Notes under the pieces: generated by a model
Told to the model about the DNA's origin: nothing
Database searches by the model: none
The model's input: the letters and a program-made list of their open reading frames with translations, nothing else
Program-made: the position numbers and the translations under genes
Source of the DNA: Scleroderma bovista
Lineage: Eukaryota > Basidiomycota > Agaricomycetes > Boletales > Sclerodermataceae
Assembly: GCA_037178675.1 (NCBI GenBank)
Contig: JAYMGJ010000017.1
Location: 124,001-188,000, forward strand
Direction: 5' to 3'
DNA length: 64,000 nucleotides
In this document: positions 43,644 through 54,278 of the stretch, in pieces
How the letters are laid out: every line of letters begins with the position of its first letter
Position numbering within the stretch: position 1 is the stretch's first letter

Positions 43644-46600
43644 ACCGCTACGCTCTCTTTCGAGCAGAAAGGTGCCTCTTCACGTGGCGGTGGTAAGGGC
43701 CCCCAGGCCAATAAGCTTAGCGCTGTGAAGCGCAAGCTGGCTGACCCCAAGTTTGCCCAGCAGCAGCAGCAAGGTGGGTCCAATGGCAGTACGAGCAGAA
43801 ACACTCCTGCCCAAGGACAGGGAGGCCACACTCGACATGGCGGCAAGAAGGCTCGCGCTCGCCGCGAAAACGCCCAACAGGCAGCCTTCGCCACTTATGT
43901 CCACTACGATGGACCAGAGCCCACCGTCGACCCTTGTGCCCTGGCTCACACCCCCAGTGCTACCAACTACGGCCCCCCCGCATTTGAAAATACTATCAAG
44001 GCCTTTGATTTGGCACACTGTCTGGGGGTAGAGCCCTCCTGCCAGACCATCCGCACCCTCAACCAAGTTGTGTCGTTGGCGAGTGCAAACCTGGACCAGC
44101 CCGAGGCTGGTCCCTCCTTGTTGAAGTGCCCTCATCTTGAGGAGCGCATCACAATGTATGAGGAGGATGCCATCTCCCTTGGGGATGAAGAGCCCTTCGC
44201 TCATGAACCGTTTGCTGATGACGAGTTCGATGAGATCAATGCGATGGTCCTCAACCACTACAATGCGACGTCAATGGCGATGGGCGCGGAGGCCAGCCTT
44301 TTCAGGCAAGTACCTTCTGCACACGTGCTGATCGACACTGACACGCTCCCTTTACATGTGTGCTATACACCATCACTGTATATAGTGAGTAGTCACTACA
44401 ATATGTCATGTCGTATCTCGAGTAAAGCATATATCTGTTCGTGTTCGAATGATGCGCGCTGTGCTGGCTGTAAGGGAAAAATGGTTGACGATAGCGAACT
44501 ATCTGGTGCTTTCTGGCTCTTAGACTCTGGCACATCATGCCACTTTATTGGTGACATAGGCGACTTTGCCTCCTACAACGCGCTAAAGCAAGCACACTAC
44601 GCCAAAACTGCTAATGGTGTAGCACTAATTGCTGGCATTGGCACGGTATTACTCCGGTGCCTAGACCACAACTCTTGGGATGAGAAAGTTATTACACTCA
44701 CCCAAGTGCTCCATATGCCAGGCACTACTGCACACCTTATTTCTATGGGTGAAATGCTCCAGCGTAACTACAAAGTCACTGGCGATAAGCAAGGCATTAG
44801 CCTCACTCATAAAGCTGAATGCCTATGGTTTGGGCCAGACCCAGAAGACGATTGCAACATCATTTTCGGGATTAGATCTATCCCGATAATTAGATCTAAC
44901 TATATCGCCTCCGTGAGCAAAGTCAATTACAACATTATGCACCGGAGATTCAGGCACCCCTCGAAGGAAGTACTCCGACATGCACAAAAGCATACGCAGC
45001 TCTTCCCAGAGATCCACTTTCCTACTGAGGACTGTGTTTGCCCTGGATGTGCTCTTGGCAAGATGCCCAATCGAGCCTTCCCAGAGAACGAAAGACGTGC
45101 TTCCAAGCCCTTCGAGCTGGTGCACTCTGACCTGAAATCCTTCCCAGTTACGTCGTACTGGAAGTTTAAATATGTTATCACCTTCTACGACAACTATACC
45201 TCTCACGCCTGGACTATGCCTCTTCGCTCCAAAGCTGCAGTGATCACGGCTGCCAAAGATTTCCTCAAAATGGTGCGCATCCAACATGATACGCACGTTG
45301 TTGGATGGATGTCCAATGCTGGCGGAGAGTATAAATCCAATCTGTTTGATTGAGCACTCCTTGAGAAAGGAATTAAAATATATCAAAGTGCTCCAAGAAC
45401 CCCCATGCAGAATGGCCATGCCGAGTGTTTAGGGCGCACTCTCATGGATAAAGCTGAGTCTATGCGGCATCAAGCCTGCATTCCTGACTCCTGGTGGGAA
45501 TTTGCGTTCGCTCACACAACCCACATTTACAACCGTACTCCGGTAGCTCACCTGCGATGGCACACCCCCCATGAAATGCTTAAGGGGGAGATGCCTAACA
45601 TCGACCACCTACGTGTGTTTGGCTGTGGAGCATTTGTATACCTCCCAGCAACGGCTAGAGCGAATAAGATGGCTCCCAAGTCGGAGTTAATGACTTATGT
45701 CGGTGTTGCCCCTGGCAATGAGCGCAACTTCTTGTTTATGTGCTCCACCAATGCAGTATTTACCACTGCTCACGCCGTCTTTGACGAGCATCATTTCCCT
45801 CGCTGCCCTAAGAACAGGCATGAACCTCTTGAGAACCCTTTTGGAAGGGTAAATCCAAAACCTACCACCGATTGACCAGGGAATCCCCCTGATGATATCA
45901 ACAGTGATGATGATGTGGAACACGACCATGGCTACCTGCATCCCCAAGCGCAGGATGACGATCCAAAGTGCGAGGACCCTGAGGCTCCTGAGGAAGAGCC
46001 TAATCAAATAAATCCTCCCTGTACGCCATCTCCAGTGCCTCCACTGGCACCAAGAACACCTTCACCAGTGAGAAACCCACCACCTCCGGCACTGCAGCAC
46101 CCTGGCTGAGCTGAATGCCACCAGAATGCGCCATGACCCCCTGCAGTGAATATCCCTGCCCGCCCCCAATGTGAACGTAGAGCACCATTGCGCCCCGGTA
46201 ACGTGTATGGTGAGCGGCGACATCCCGTCGAGCAACTCCAGGATATCGAAAGTGCCTCTCGATGGCGAGAAACAGTGGGTGAGGTCCCTAGGCCCCCACA
46301 ACCGGACACACCAGACCATATCCCTGGTGGTTTCCCCGACACCTCTGCAACACCCAGTGAGGAAGATGTGCAAAAGATGTGCGAGGAAGGGGGAGCAAAC
46401 CTAGTCTGTTTCCTGATGGGTAAAGCCCTCAAAACCCACAAGCCTCAATATGAGAGCGTCCGCAACTGGTCCTACAAGGACATTGCTCGCTTACCCCAAG
46501 CTGAGCAGAAACTCTGGCAACTTGCTTGCCAAGAAGAGCTTGACGTGCTGCAAAAGCGCAAGGTCTTTGAGCTAGTTGACCGTCCCCGAGACCGGAAGGT

Positions 46601-48408
46601 CATTAAGAACCCGATGGGTCTTCGACGTCAAGTCGGATGGCCACAAGAAAGCCCACTTAGTAGCGAAAGGCTTCTCCCAGGTCGAGGGATTAGATTTTGA
46701 CCAGGTCTTCTCACCAGTTGTGTGCTTTGAAACAGTGCACCTCATGCTTGCACTTGCCGCACTTGAGAACTGGTATATCACTGGACTCGACGTTCGGAGT
46801 ACCCACTTGTATGGCAAGCTCGATGAAGAGATCTATATGGAACAACCTGAAGGGTTTGCAGTTCCTGGGCAAGAGCGCAAAGTGCTCCGCCTCTGGCATG
46901 CCCTCTATGGCCTCAAACAGGCCAGCCTAGCTTGGTGGTGCACACTTGATGAGTCTCTCAAAGAGCTCGGGTTTGAGCGCCTTAAGTCTGAAGCAGGCAT
47001 CTTCTACAAGAAGAAAGGCACCAACATCGTCATTGGTATCATCTATGTTGACAATGCTTCATTCTGCAGCCCTAACAAGGCTGTTGTTGATGCCATCAAA
47101 GTGCAGTTCATGTGCAAATGGGAGTGCAGAGACCTTGGAGAACCTAAGGAGTTCCTCTGAATGTGAATCACTCGCAAGGGTTGCACTATCCACCTGGATC
47201 AATGCGCATACCTACTGTAACGGTCTAACTTTTGATCTAACTTTTTATCTTATCTAATCTGTGATTAGATGACATCTTATCTTATCGTACTGTAGTATCT
47301 TATCTAGTGCATCTTATCTGTAGGTCTGTCTAGACTACAGCCTCGTGCTGTACATGCTGTATCTCTTGATGTCATTAGCATAGCCTTACCACAGGATGGC
47401 AGCTGTGTTCACTGCCTCGTACAGCACACAGCCTCATGGATAGCCTCACACAGGACACGTGTAGCATAGTATATATACCGCTGCAATCCAGCACCCAGAG
47501 GCTCTCCATTCGAGCTCTCTTTGGGTTTTTGCTCTAAGACGCTTGGTTCCTACTTCCTCCTCAGAGTCTCGACATGTGGTAGTTCTTTGGGTTGTTTGCC
47601 CTTAGGGTTGTCTCACCTACAAAAGGTCATCGAACACTGTGGCATGCTCAATGCAAAGTCTGCAAGCACCCCACTGCCGGCTGGCTACTATGCCACCAAG
47701 AATACAGAGCCTGTTGATGTGGAACTCCGCTCCTGTTTCCAGATGGTTATTGGGTCCCTTCTGTACCTCATGTTAGGCACTAGGCCTGACATTGCCTTTG
47801 CAGTCATGCATCTTTCGCGCCATGCCGCAAACCCATCCCAGGACCACCTGTCCAAAGTGCTTTATATCTGTCGCTTCTTAATTGGGACACCTACGTACTC
47901 CCTAGTATACAACGGTGGATCCGGTGCTGGCCTGATTGCATGCACAGACTCAGATTGGGGATCAGACCCTACCTCTCGCCTCTCGCAAACAGGTTTCTAC
48001 CTGAAGCTTGCAGATGGCTTGATCAGTTGGACTTCTCGTGCACAGAAGACTATTGCATACTCGTCCACTGAGGCCAAATACATGGCTTTGAGCGATTGCG
48101 CTCGCCAAGTTACCTGGATTCAGAGTTTACTCGGTGAGCTCAGCTATAAGCTGAAAGCTATCCCGATTTGCAGTGATAATCAGGGGTTCATATTCATGGC
48201 ATCCAACCCTGTAACGGAGCCTTGCTCCAAGCACATTGATATCTGCTACCACGGAATTCACGAGTCAGTCGCGAAAGGTAACGTGGAACTATTCTTTATT
48301 GATGGTGCTGAAAATCCTGCCGATCTGCTCACCAAGAACTTACCCCACAAGAAATTCGCGAAGTTCAGAGCTCAACTAGGCTTACAGTTTCCCTCTGGCA
48401 GCATCTAG
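43644..48408 (+). pseudogene. pol: Copia Gag-Pol: protease, integrase, RT, RNase H (decayed)
   Basis: Domains in order: protease (FWLLDSGTSCHF, about 44512); GAG-pre-integrase (MHRRFRHPSKEVLRH, CPGCALGKM); integrase (FELVHSDLKSF, AGGEYKSNLF, NGHAECLGRTLMDKAE); Pro-rich linker; RT (KAHLVAKGFSQVEGLDF, FSPVV, LYGLKQASLAW); RNase H (YSSTEAKYMALSD). Breaks: TGA at 45351, 45873, 46107 and 46134, a one-base gain in the CCC at 46610-46612, TGA at 47158 and just after, and the solo LTR. The RT box reads IIYVDNASF (second Asp lost) and the integrase NAGGEY box lacks the usual Asp. It ends at TAG 48406-48408. Confidence 0.9.
47216..47615. repeat. Solo LTR inside the Copia RT region
   Basis: 400 bp, starts TGTAACGGTC, ends GTTGTCTCA, flanked by CCTAC (47211-47215, 47616-47620). 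Removing it with one duplication (405 bp, a multiple of 3) joins QCAY-LQKVIEH in frame. A TATATATA box at about 47468 fits an LTR promoter. No full-length relative is seen in the window. Confidence 0.9.
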
Positions 48409-48454
48409 CGCCTTATTCGCTGAAGTGCTCTATGTGCAGCACAGCAAGGGGGAG

Positions 48455-48742
48455 TGTTGAAGTCACACATGCACCCGGTGTAAACCATTGATGAAGTGCG
48501 CACAAGACTGCGACCCATATTAGTGTAGACTTAGTAATAGTCCTCTTTAGAGTAGATGCTACATGTCACACGACACGCGTCACAGTCACACGTCACACTA
48601 TTTGTTGTATATAAACAGTGTTCATCACTTATATAATATAACAGCTCTTGACCAGCTACCGCTACCATCTCAGGTTGTGCACTCCACCCAACAGGTGAGT
48701 TGGAGTAGCAGTTCCTCTACGTATATAGGTATTGCCTCAACA
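48455..48742 (+). repeat. Copia 3' LTR
   Basis: Direct repeat of 40083-40370, followed by the second AAGTC duplication (48743-48747). Confidence 0.9.
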
Positions 48743-48891
48743 AAGTCAATGTGTGGTTCCTGGATGAAGATAAAGTCAGTGTTTTTCAGGTCAACTTGAT
48801 TGAGGAGATCGTGTTGCACAGTTAGCAACTTGTTAAGGTTTTGCTGCCAGAAATGAATCAGGGGGATGGCTTGGTTGTTGTCTTCATTCAT
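48743..48891 (-). pseudogene. LINE 2 ORF2, first ~50 codons
   Basis: ATG at 48891 begins MNEDNNQAIPLIHFWQQNLN and reaches the endonuclease block FIFIQEPHIDF before the Copia interrupts. The ATG overlaps the ORF1 TGA as ATGA (48888-48891), the same junction as in LINE 1. Confidence 0.85.
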
Positions 48892-49460
48892 AAGGAAGTG
48901 TTGGGGGAGGTGCTGTTGGTGGCTGGGTGGTTCCTGGTCTGGGCATTCAGGGTGACCTGTGAAGTGCTCTGGTTTGGATTTGTCCAAGCATCCGGCAGGA
49001 GGGTTTGTTTGGGCCAGTTCTCCATAGTGTGCTTGCAACAGGGTGCCTGTTGAGGGCATGGGGGGCGGTGACGGTGGTCAACCGTTCTCCATTCTGCCTC
49101 ATTTGCAAACATAGGGTGAGGCCATGGGTAGGTTCAGCCATTTTCATTGTGTGGGGGTTCATTCCAAACCTGGTCAGCTTCATTCTCCTGGATCCATGTA
49201 GCTGGGTCATCGCTTTCAGGGAAGTATCTGTAAGCAACATCTGGTAAGTGCAAGTGGTAGTGCTTAGAAAGGTTGACAAAAGTCGGGCACTCGCAGTCCC
49301 AGGTTGCATGTCCAGCTGCCTTGCAGTTCGCACAGTGACGCTTGTCTGAGGTTGTGACTATGCAGTCCTTGGTGTGATGTTCACCAGCACATATTCCACA
49401 TGTGTCCAATGGGCTCTTGCAGTCCTTGGTGTAGTGGCCGTCGAAAGACTGGCATTTCAT
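48888..49460 (-). pseudogene. LINE 2 ORF1, zinc-knuckle C-terminal part
   Basis: Zinc knuckles CGICAGEHHTKDC and CANCKAAGHATWDC, preceded by a degenerate MKCQSFDGHYTKDC knuckle, then an acidic Trp-containing segment. A TGA at 49134 interrupts the frame, which then continues in the same phase to the overlap with ORF2. The N-terminal half is absent upstream of 49460. Confidence 0.8.
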
Positions 49461-49569
49461 ACATCATGTTGGTTCCGGCAGCAGTTTTCACGAGCTACAT
49501 CTCTTTCCTAGTACAAGGAGGCTCCTGACCACTCTGGCCTCCAACGCTCATATTCAATCCCTTTCTGAC

Positions 49570-49860
49570 ATGGCTGTAGCACTTCAAACTTCATGGGCAT
49601 TCAAAGATGACCATGGCAAGGAAGTCCTTCATGTTCTCAAGGAAGCTAATGATTTGTTCAAGATTGCTTCAGACACTGCACATCAGCAAGTGAAGGAGGC
49701 AAAGAAAACTTCAGGCAAGGCCACACAGAAGGACAATCAAGCTGCACTGGCAGCTACCCTGCAGCACTGGATGCCATATCCAGTACTACCCGTATCGCCG
49801 GTGCCTGGTCTTCCTTTGACTGGATCATCATATTACATTGTGCGTCCATTCCCTCTGTAA
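49570..49860 (+). CDS. Unrecognised ORF fragment at the inner palindrome junction
   Basis: 96 codons, starting MAVALQTSWAFKDDHGKEV. The frame is open upstream to about 49470, so the ATG may be internal. It is helical and Lys/Gln-rich in the middle, ending GSSYYIVRPFPL. No family recognised. About 40 nt further on, an ATG (about 49910, MPTSTDAKQTSSS) is followed by a perfect intron-like GTAAGT..CTGACAG (about 49949-49983). This suggests the start of another truncated gene that runs into the arm junction near 50010. Confidence 0.35.
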   Translation: MAVALQTSWAFKDDHGKEVLHVLKEANDLFKIASDTAHQQVKEAKKTSGKATQKDNQAALAATLQHWMPYPVLPVSPVPGLPLTGSSYYIVRPFPL

Positions 49861-50011
49861 TAACAGCCTCTCATGACACCGGCATCACTTTGTAGAGCTC
49901 AGTGAGTATGCCCACCAGCACTGATGCCAAACAGACATCTTCCAGTGTAAGTACTTTCATTACTAAAATGTTCGTGACTGACAGTGACGCTCCAGATGGT
50001 TGTACTGGCAT

Positions 50012-50602
50012 GGAATGGAGAAGTTCAAAATCTGCTGGGTACCAGGGCACACAAATGTAGTGGGTAACGAGGCAGTAGATGTTGAGGCAAAGAAAGTGGC
50101 AGAAGGAGACACTAGCCCACCCAACCTTCTCCCAGCAGTGCTAAAGAGAGGCTGTAACCCCATATGCCTGCCCTTTAACAAGGCAGCACTTATACAAGCC
50201 AACAATGATAGGCTTAAACAGGACATTAGAAACAACTTCTCATTGTGCATGCGAGGCGAACACCTATGCCAGATAGACCCCTCCCTTGCCTCTGGGAAAT
50301 TTGCTGCCTTAGTTGATTCACTCCCCCAGCGACATGCCAGCGCTTTGATCCAGTTGCGGACAGGACACACGCCTCTAAACTGCCACCTAGCCAGAATAGG
50401 CAAAGTGCCATCCCCAGCCTGCATGCAGTGTGGCGCAGCATACGAAACAGTACACCACTATGTCCTTATGTGCCCAGCCTACCAGGAGGAAAGGAACATT
50501 CTAAGAAGAGAAGTGGGACGAAGAAGAATGAACCTTGGAACTTTATTCATGGACAAGGGGGCCCTGAAGGGCCTTCTTAAATACCTAGCACGGACTTGAT
50601 GC
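50012..50602 (+). pseudogene. LINE 2 RNase H / C-terminus, duplicated fragment
   Basis: Identical in translation to the last ~195 codons of 36320-37279 (from GMEKFKICWVPGH onward; the left copy has GIEKF), but on the plus strand and without the rest of ORF2. It begins exactly where the arm begins. Confidence 0.9.
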
Positions 50603-51207
50603 CTTTCTCAGGTACTTGGAGACCTAACACCCCCGGAACCCCCCCCCCTAGCATGGCACCCTTTCCTTTTTCTTTTTTCTGCACTATACTAACTCCTGCA
50701 TAGTAATCCCCAGCTACGACACATAACTGTAATTTCCCCACATCGCATCATCTCCCCTTTACAGCCCATAGCTACTATCACTTGACCAGAGTTGCAACAT
50801 CAAAAATTCATGCCTCAAAGCTACACAACCACAAATGTAAGTAAGGTAAAAAATATATAGGCAGCTAGAGGACAATGTATGGAGGAACTTGTGATAGAAA
50901 TTAATGCAATATGTGGGGTGTAGAAGCTGCCAGAACAATGCCGGTTTTCTAGCACCAAATCACACAGAGTTGCAAATGTTCCCATCTGCCAAATGAAGGG
51001 CTGTCACACTGTGTCACACCTTCCATTGCAACTCCGATGTGCGCTGATAACACAGAAACTTCATCAATGCATTTGACAGCGACAATGCAGAAATTGTTAC
51101 AGATGCTACTAGCGTAGTACTATTATAAGGATCTAGTAGAATATGAGACATCTCCAGACCAGGTGACTTAGTAGGATGCATGGTATGAACTCGAGCCAGT
51201 GATAGAC

Positions 51208-51684
51208 TCAGGAATCAGGATTAGGGTAATAATAGGGATATGGCACTGTAGTAGGCGCAAATGTGGGGGTAAATGTCATAGAATTGTTGGGATTAAATGG
51301 AGCTGGGGTAAAAGGATGAGTAGGTGTTGAATGTAGCGCAAATGAAGGCGACACCGATGGACCAGCAGTGGAAGATGCTGTGGATGAAGTCAAAAATGGA
51401 GTATGTTTGATGGCTGTCTGCGCTGCGTTAGGAAATGATGCAGACATTGGTGGGACGGCGTCAATACGTTGGCAAGTGGCTGGTGGGGGGATATTTTCTG
51501 AGTCAAGATTTGTCTGCTCAATTGGCCGTTTCATGGCAGCATGCAAGCAACTGCTGAAAAGACCTTCAAAGCGGGGATCAGTCTTCAAGTGCTGATCAGT
51601 TTCGAAGCGACTCCGGATGGCCTTCAACAGGTTGGCCTTGGTGCCAGTCGTCTCGATCGTAAGATGGTGAGCAATATCGATCAA
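51208..51684 (-). CDS. SAP-like ORF, right-arm copy
   Basis: Identical in translation to 35235-35711. Confidence 0.5.
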   Translation of the reverse strand: MIDIAHHLTIETTGTKANLLKAIRSRFETDQHLKTDPRFEGLFSSCLHAAMKRPIEQTNLDSENIPPPATCQRIDAVPPMSASFPNAAQTAIKHTPFLTSSTASSTAGPSVSPSFALHSTPTHPFTPAPFNPNNSMTFTPTFAPTTVPYPYYYPNPDS

Positions 51685-53671
51685 ATTGTCTTTGCTCTTG
51701 TTTGAGAGTGCACCGCACCGCTGAACTGGACATCTTCACCCCGCACAGCTTGTCGGGCTGCCCTGTTGGCCTGCTTGGCTGCTTTCTGTGCGGCCATCTC
51801 AGCCTTCTTCTGCTTCTTTTCTGCCCTCACCTCATCCTGTGCCTCGCATTCCCGCAGACCCTCCGCTGATGTCAGCCAACGTGCGTTGATATTCCTTACT
51901 CGTGATTTTTTCCCCTTCTTCTTATTCAGCCGCTTGTTCAACGCTCTGATCTGACCAAGGGCAAGAGCACAGTGTGCTTTCGCAGCATCCAGTTCACCAC
52001 TTTTCACCTCTGCATCTGATTCAAGGCCCCGAACTCTGGATTCCAGCTGGCTGACCTTATCCTCCAAGGACGAGAAGTAGGACGCAAGCTCAGGATTTGA
52101 TTTTAGTATAGCTGGTGGTTTGATAGTAGAACAGGTAGACTGGATGGGGAGAGATACAGAGGGGAGTGGTGAGGCAATGGATCGGCGTGCATGGTCCCCA
52201 TGGCTATTAGTGAGAGGCTTCGAAGAGCCAGCTTCGCCACTGTCAGATTCAGCCCCATTTTCAGAGTCAGACCCACTGTCAGATGAGTGCTGCAAGTCCT
52301 CGTCTTCGGTGTCCGACCGCTCATTGCTTGAGTCATCGTCTTCCTCTGTAGTGATATCTCCTGGGTCTGGTAGCTCATGAGGCTGGACAGGATAAGATGA
52401 CGGTGCATGTGCTTCTGTAGACGTTGCCATGCTCGGTGCAAAGTCCTGGTCCTTGAAAATGTGAGGATTGAGAGGACGGATGCCACTGTTCTTCCAAGCT
52501 TTGAGAATGATCTCTGATGTAAATACCTGTGCACAGGCTTCCATATATCAATTAATGAAATCCCGCCTCGTGATCTCCTCACCCGTTGCCTCGAGTACCT
52601 CCTCACATTGTTTCTGCCATGCACGTTGAAGGGGCCCAAAAATCCCCACATCAAGTGGTTGCAACTCATGAGTTGTATGTGGGGGAAGGCAAAACAACTC
52701 AATGTTGTTTTTGATGGCGAGTTCACGCATCTCTTTCGTGATATGAGACCCATGACCATCATAGATAAGCAGAATTGGATTTCCTGACTGGTTCCGTGCC
52801 ATCACCTGTGGAATGAAGGTATGCTCGAACCATTTCGTACAGATAAAATCATCTGTCCACCCATTAGGTGACGTTCTGACACTACAAAGATCATTGTGAC
52901 TTGGTTTTCACAGAAGAATAGATTACTGATGACCTACCAGATGTTTGGGTGAGCTTTGAACCATTTCTTGTGATACGACTTCCCCAAGAACACAAATCCA
53001 GGTGCGATGTTACTACCATCAGCGGACACACACTCAATGATGGTGACAAGCTCAAGGTTTCCGCTCCGTGTCTTGTACTTTGTGAATCGGCCGCGGGGAA
53101 CAAAGTACTTCTCAGGTGATGATTTCTGACCTCCACCTCGTTGACAACCCTTCTCATCCATGTTATAAGTGTTCTCCCAGGGGATCCCCTTCTCCTCAAT
53201 GGCCTGCCGCAGCAACTTAAAGTGGTGTTCGACCACTGTCTGGTTGAAACTTTGACAATGCTGTGGGTCCAGCCCTGCTGGTTTCCCAAGTGTGATATCA
53301 GGATGCCGTCGTAAGAATCTGATAATCCACCGAGCACCTGGCTTCTTTCCACAGAGCAGTTCCACTTTGATTCGAATGGTCCGTTTGCTGAGTGGTTGCC
53401 CCACGGAGCTAAGATGCTTGATCCAGTCAACTAGCACAGACTCCTGTGGAGGTGAGAGAATCTGTTGGCTCACATGGGCTTTATGATATGCCTGTGAAGT
53501 CCCAAGATACCGCCGTCGGAGAGTATAGTAAGGGATTTTGTGCTCGACTGCAGCAGCACGAATGTTGGGAGAATTGGAAGCAGAAAGAAGAGAGCAAACA
53601 TGTTGGATTTTCTGTTCTTGCTCATCACTGAGTTTCTGAGCCTTTGTCCTGGCATGAAGCACTGATGGCAT
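51681..53671 (-). pseudogene. Pogo-like transposase, right-arm copy
   Basis: Same exon structure, DDE blocks and stop as 33248-35238. The translated segments I compared are identical. Confidence 0.9.
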
Positions 53672-54278
53672 GCGATGACCTGTGTGCAGACGTGACCGGG
53701 CAGGGACTTAGACTGTTTCATTAACTTTGTGCCGCACTGCCGTGCCTGCTGATGTCACTCCGCCAGAGCTCCGCTTGATATTGTCACACTCCTGCATCAC
53801 TTCATTGCAACGAAAATCACAATTGAAACATCCTCTTGACCATGTCTAAAAATTTTGTAGGATGTGGGGAAGTATCTGAAGAATCCCATTGCAGCTTTGC
53901 ACATTTATCTGTTGTGATCTGATTTCAGCCCTGGCGAGTTATTCTGAAAATAGCCCCTTTGAAGCAGTAAATTGGTTGCTACCAATGTACGGATGTATTT
54001 TATTTTTAAAAAAGTACATAGCCCTCTTGGAATATGGTATAACATGCTCTGTATACGACGGCATGGCTTGGATTGAAGTGTTGCGTGTTGTAGTTAGCGT
54101 TTTGCATCTCTGTGTCATTTTGCAACTCCGGTCAAGTGATAGTACCTCACATCCCGGGAATATCCCTGACTTACAATATTAAAGGATCTCTTTACAATAC
54201 ACCCAGAACAAAGTATATACTCAGCATGTGAGGTCTAACATAGGGTAGTCCCTAAAATGACCATAATTCAGAAAAAAA

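Larger units (their letters stand above)
40083..48742 (+). mobile_element. Copia LTR retrotransposon (nested host of two further insertions)
   Basis: LTRs of 288 bp (40083-40370 and 48455-48742) start TGTTGAAGTC and end GCCTCAACA, with 5-bp duplications AAGTC on both sides. A 12-base primer site at 40371 and a purine tract AAGGGGGAG (48446-48454) are present. The internal gag-pol is broken by a 2.3-kb insertion (41314-43638), a 400-bp solo LTR (47216-47615), a 1-bp insertion and several TGA stops. It is inserted in LINE 2 ORF2. Confidence 0.95.
36320..49460 (-). mobile_element. LINE 2: second non-LTR retrotransposon, interrupted by a Copia element
   Basis: Minus strand, related in layout to LINE 1 but clearly a different family. 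The ORF1 zinc-knuckle end (48888-49460) and ORF2 start (48743-48891) lie right of the Copia; the ORF2 remainder (36320-40077) lies left of it. The Copia's AAGTC duplications (40078-40082 and 48743-48747) mark the break. The N-terminal part of ORF1 is missing beyond about 49460, so the 5' end is truncated or rearranged. The RNase H end is also present in the right arm (50012-50602). Confidence 0.85.
50775..54142 (-). mobile_element. Pogo-type transposon, right-arm copy
   Basis: Mirror of 32777-36144 with the same inverted repeats and TA flanks (50773-50774, 54143-54144). The transposase is at 51681-53671, including the same TGA (52548-52550) and the same 56-nt intron. The SAP-like ORF is at 51208-51684. 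Confidence 0.93.
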
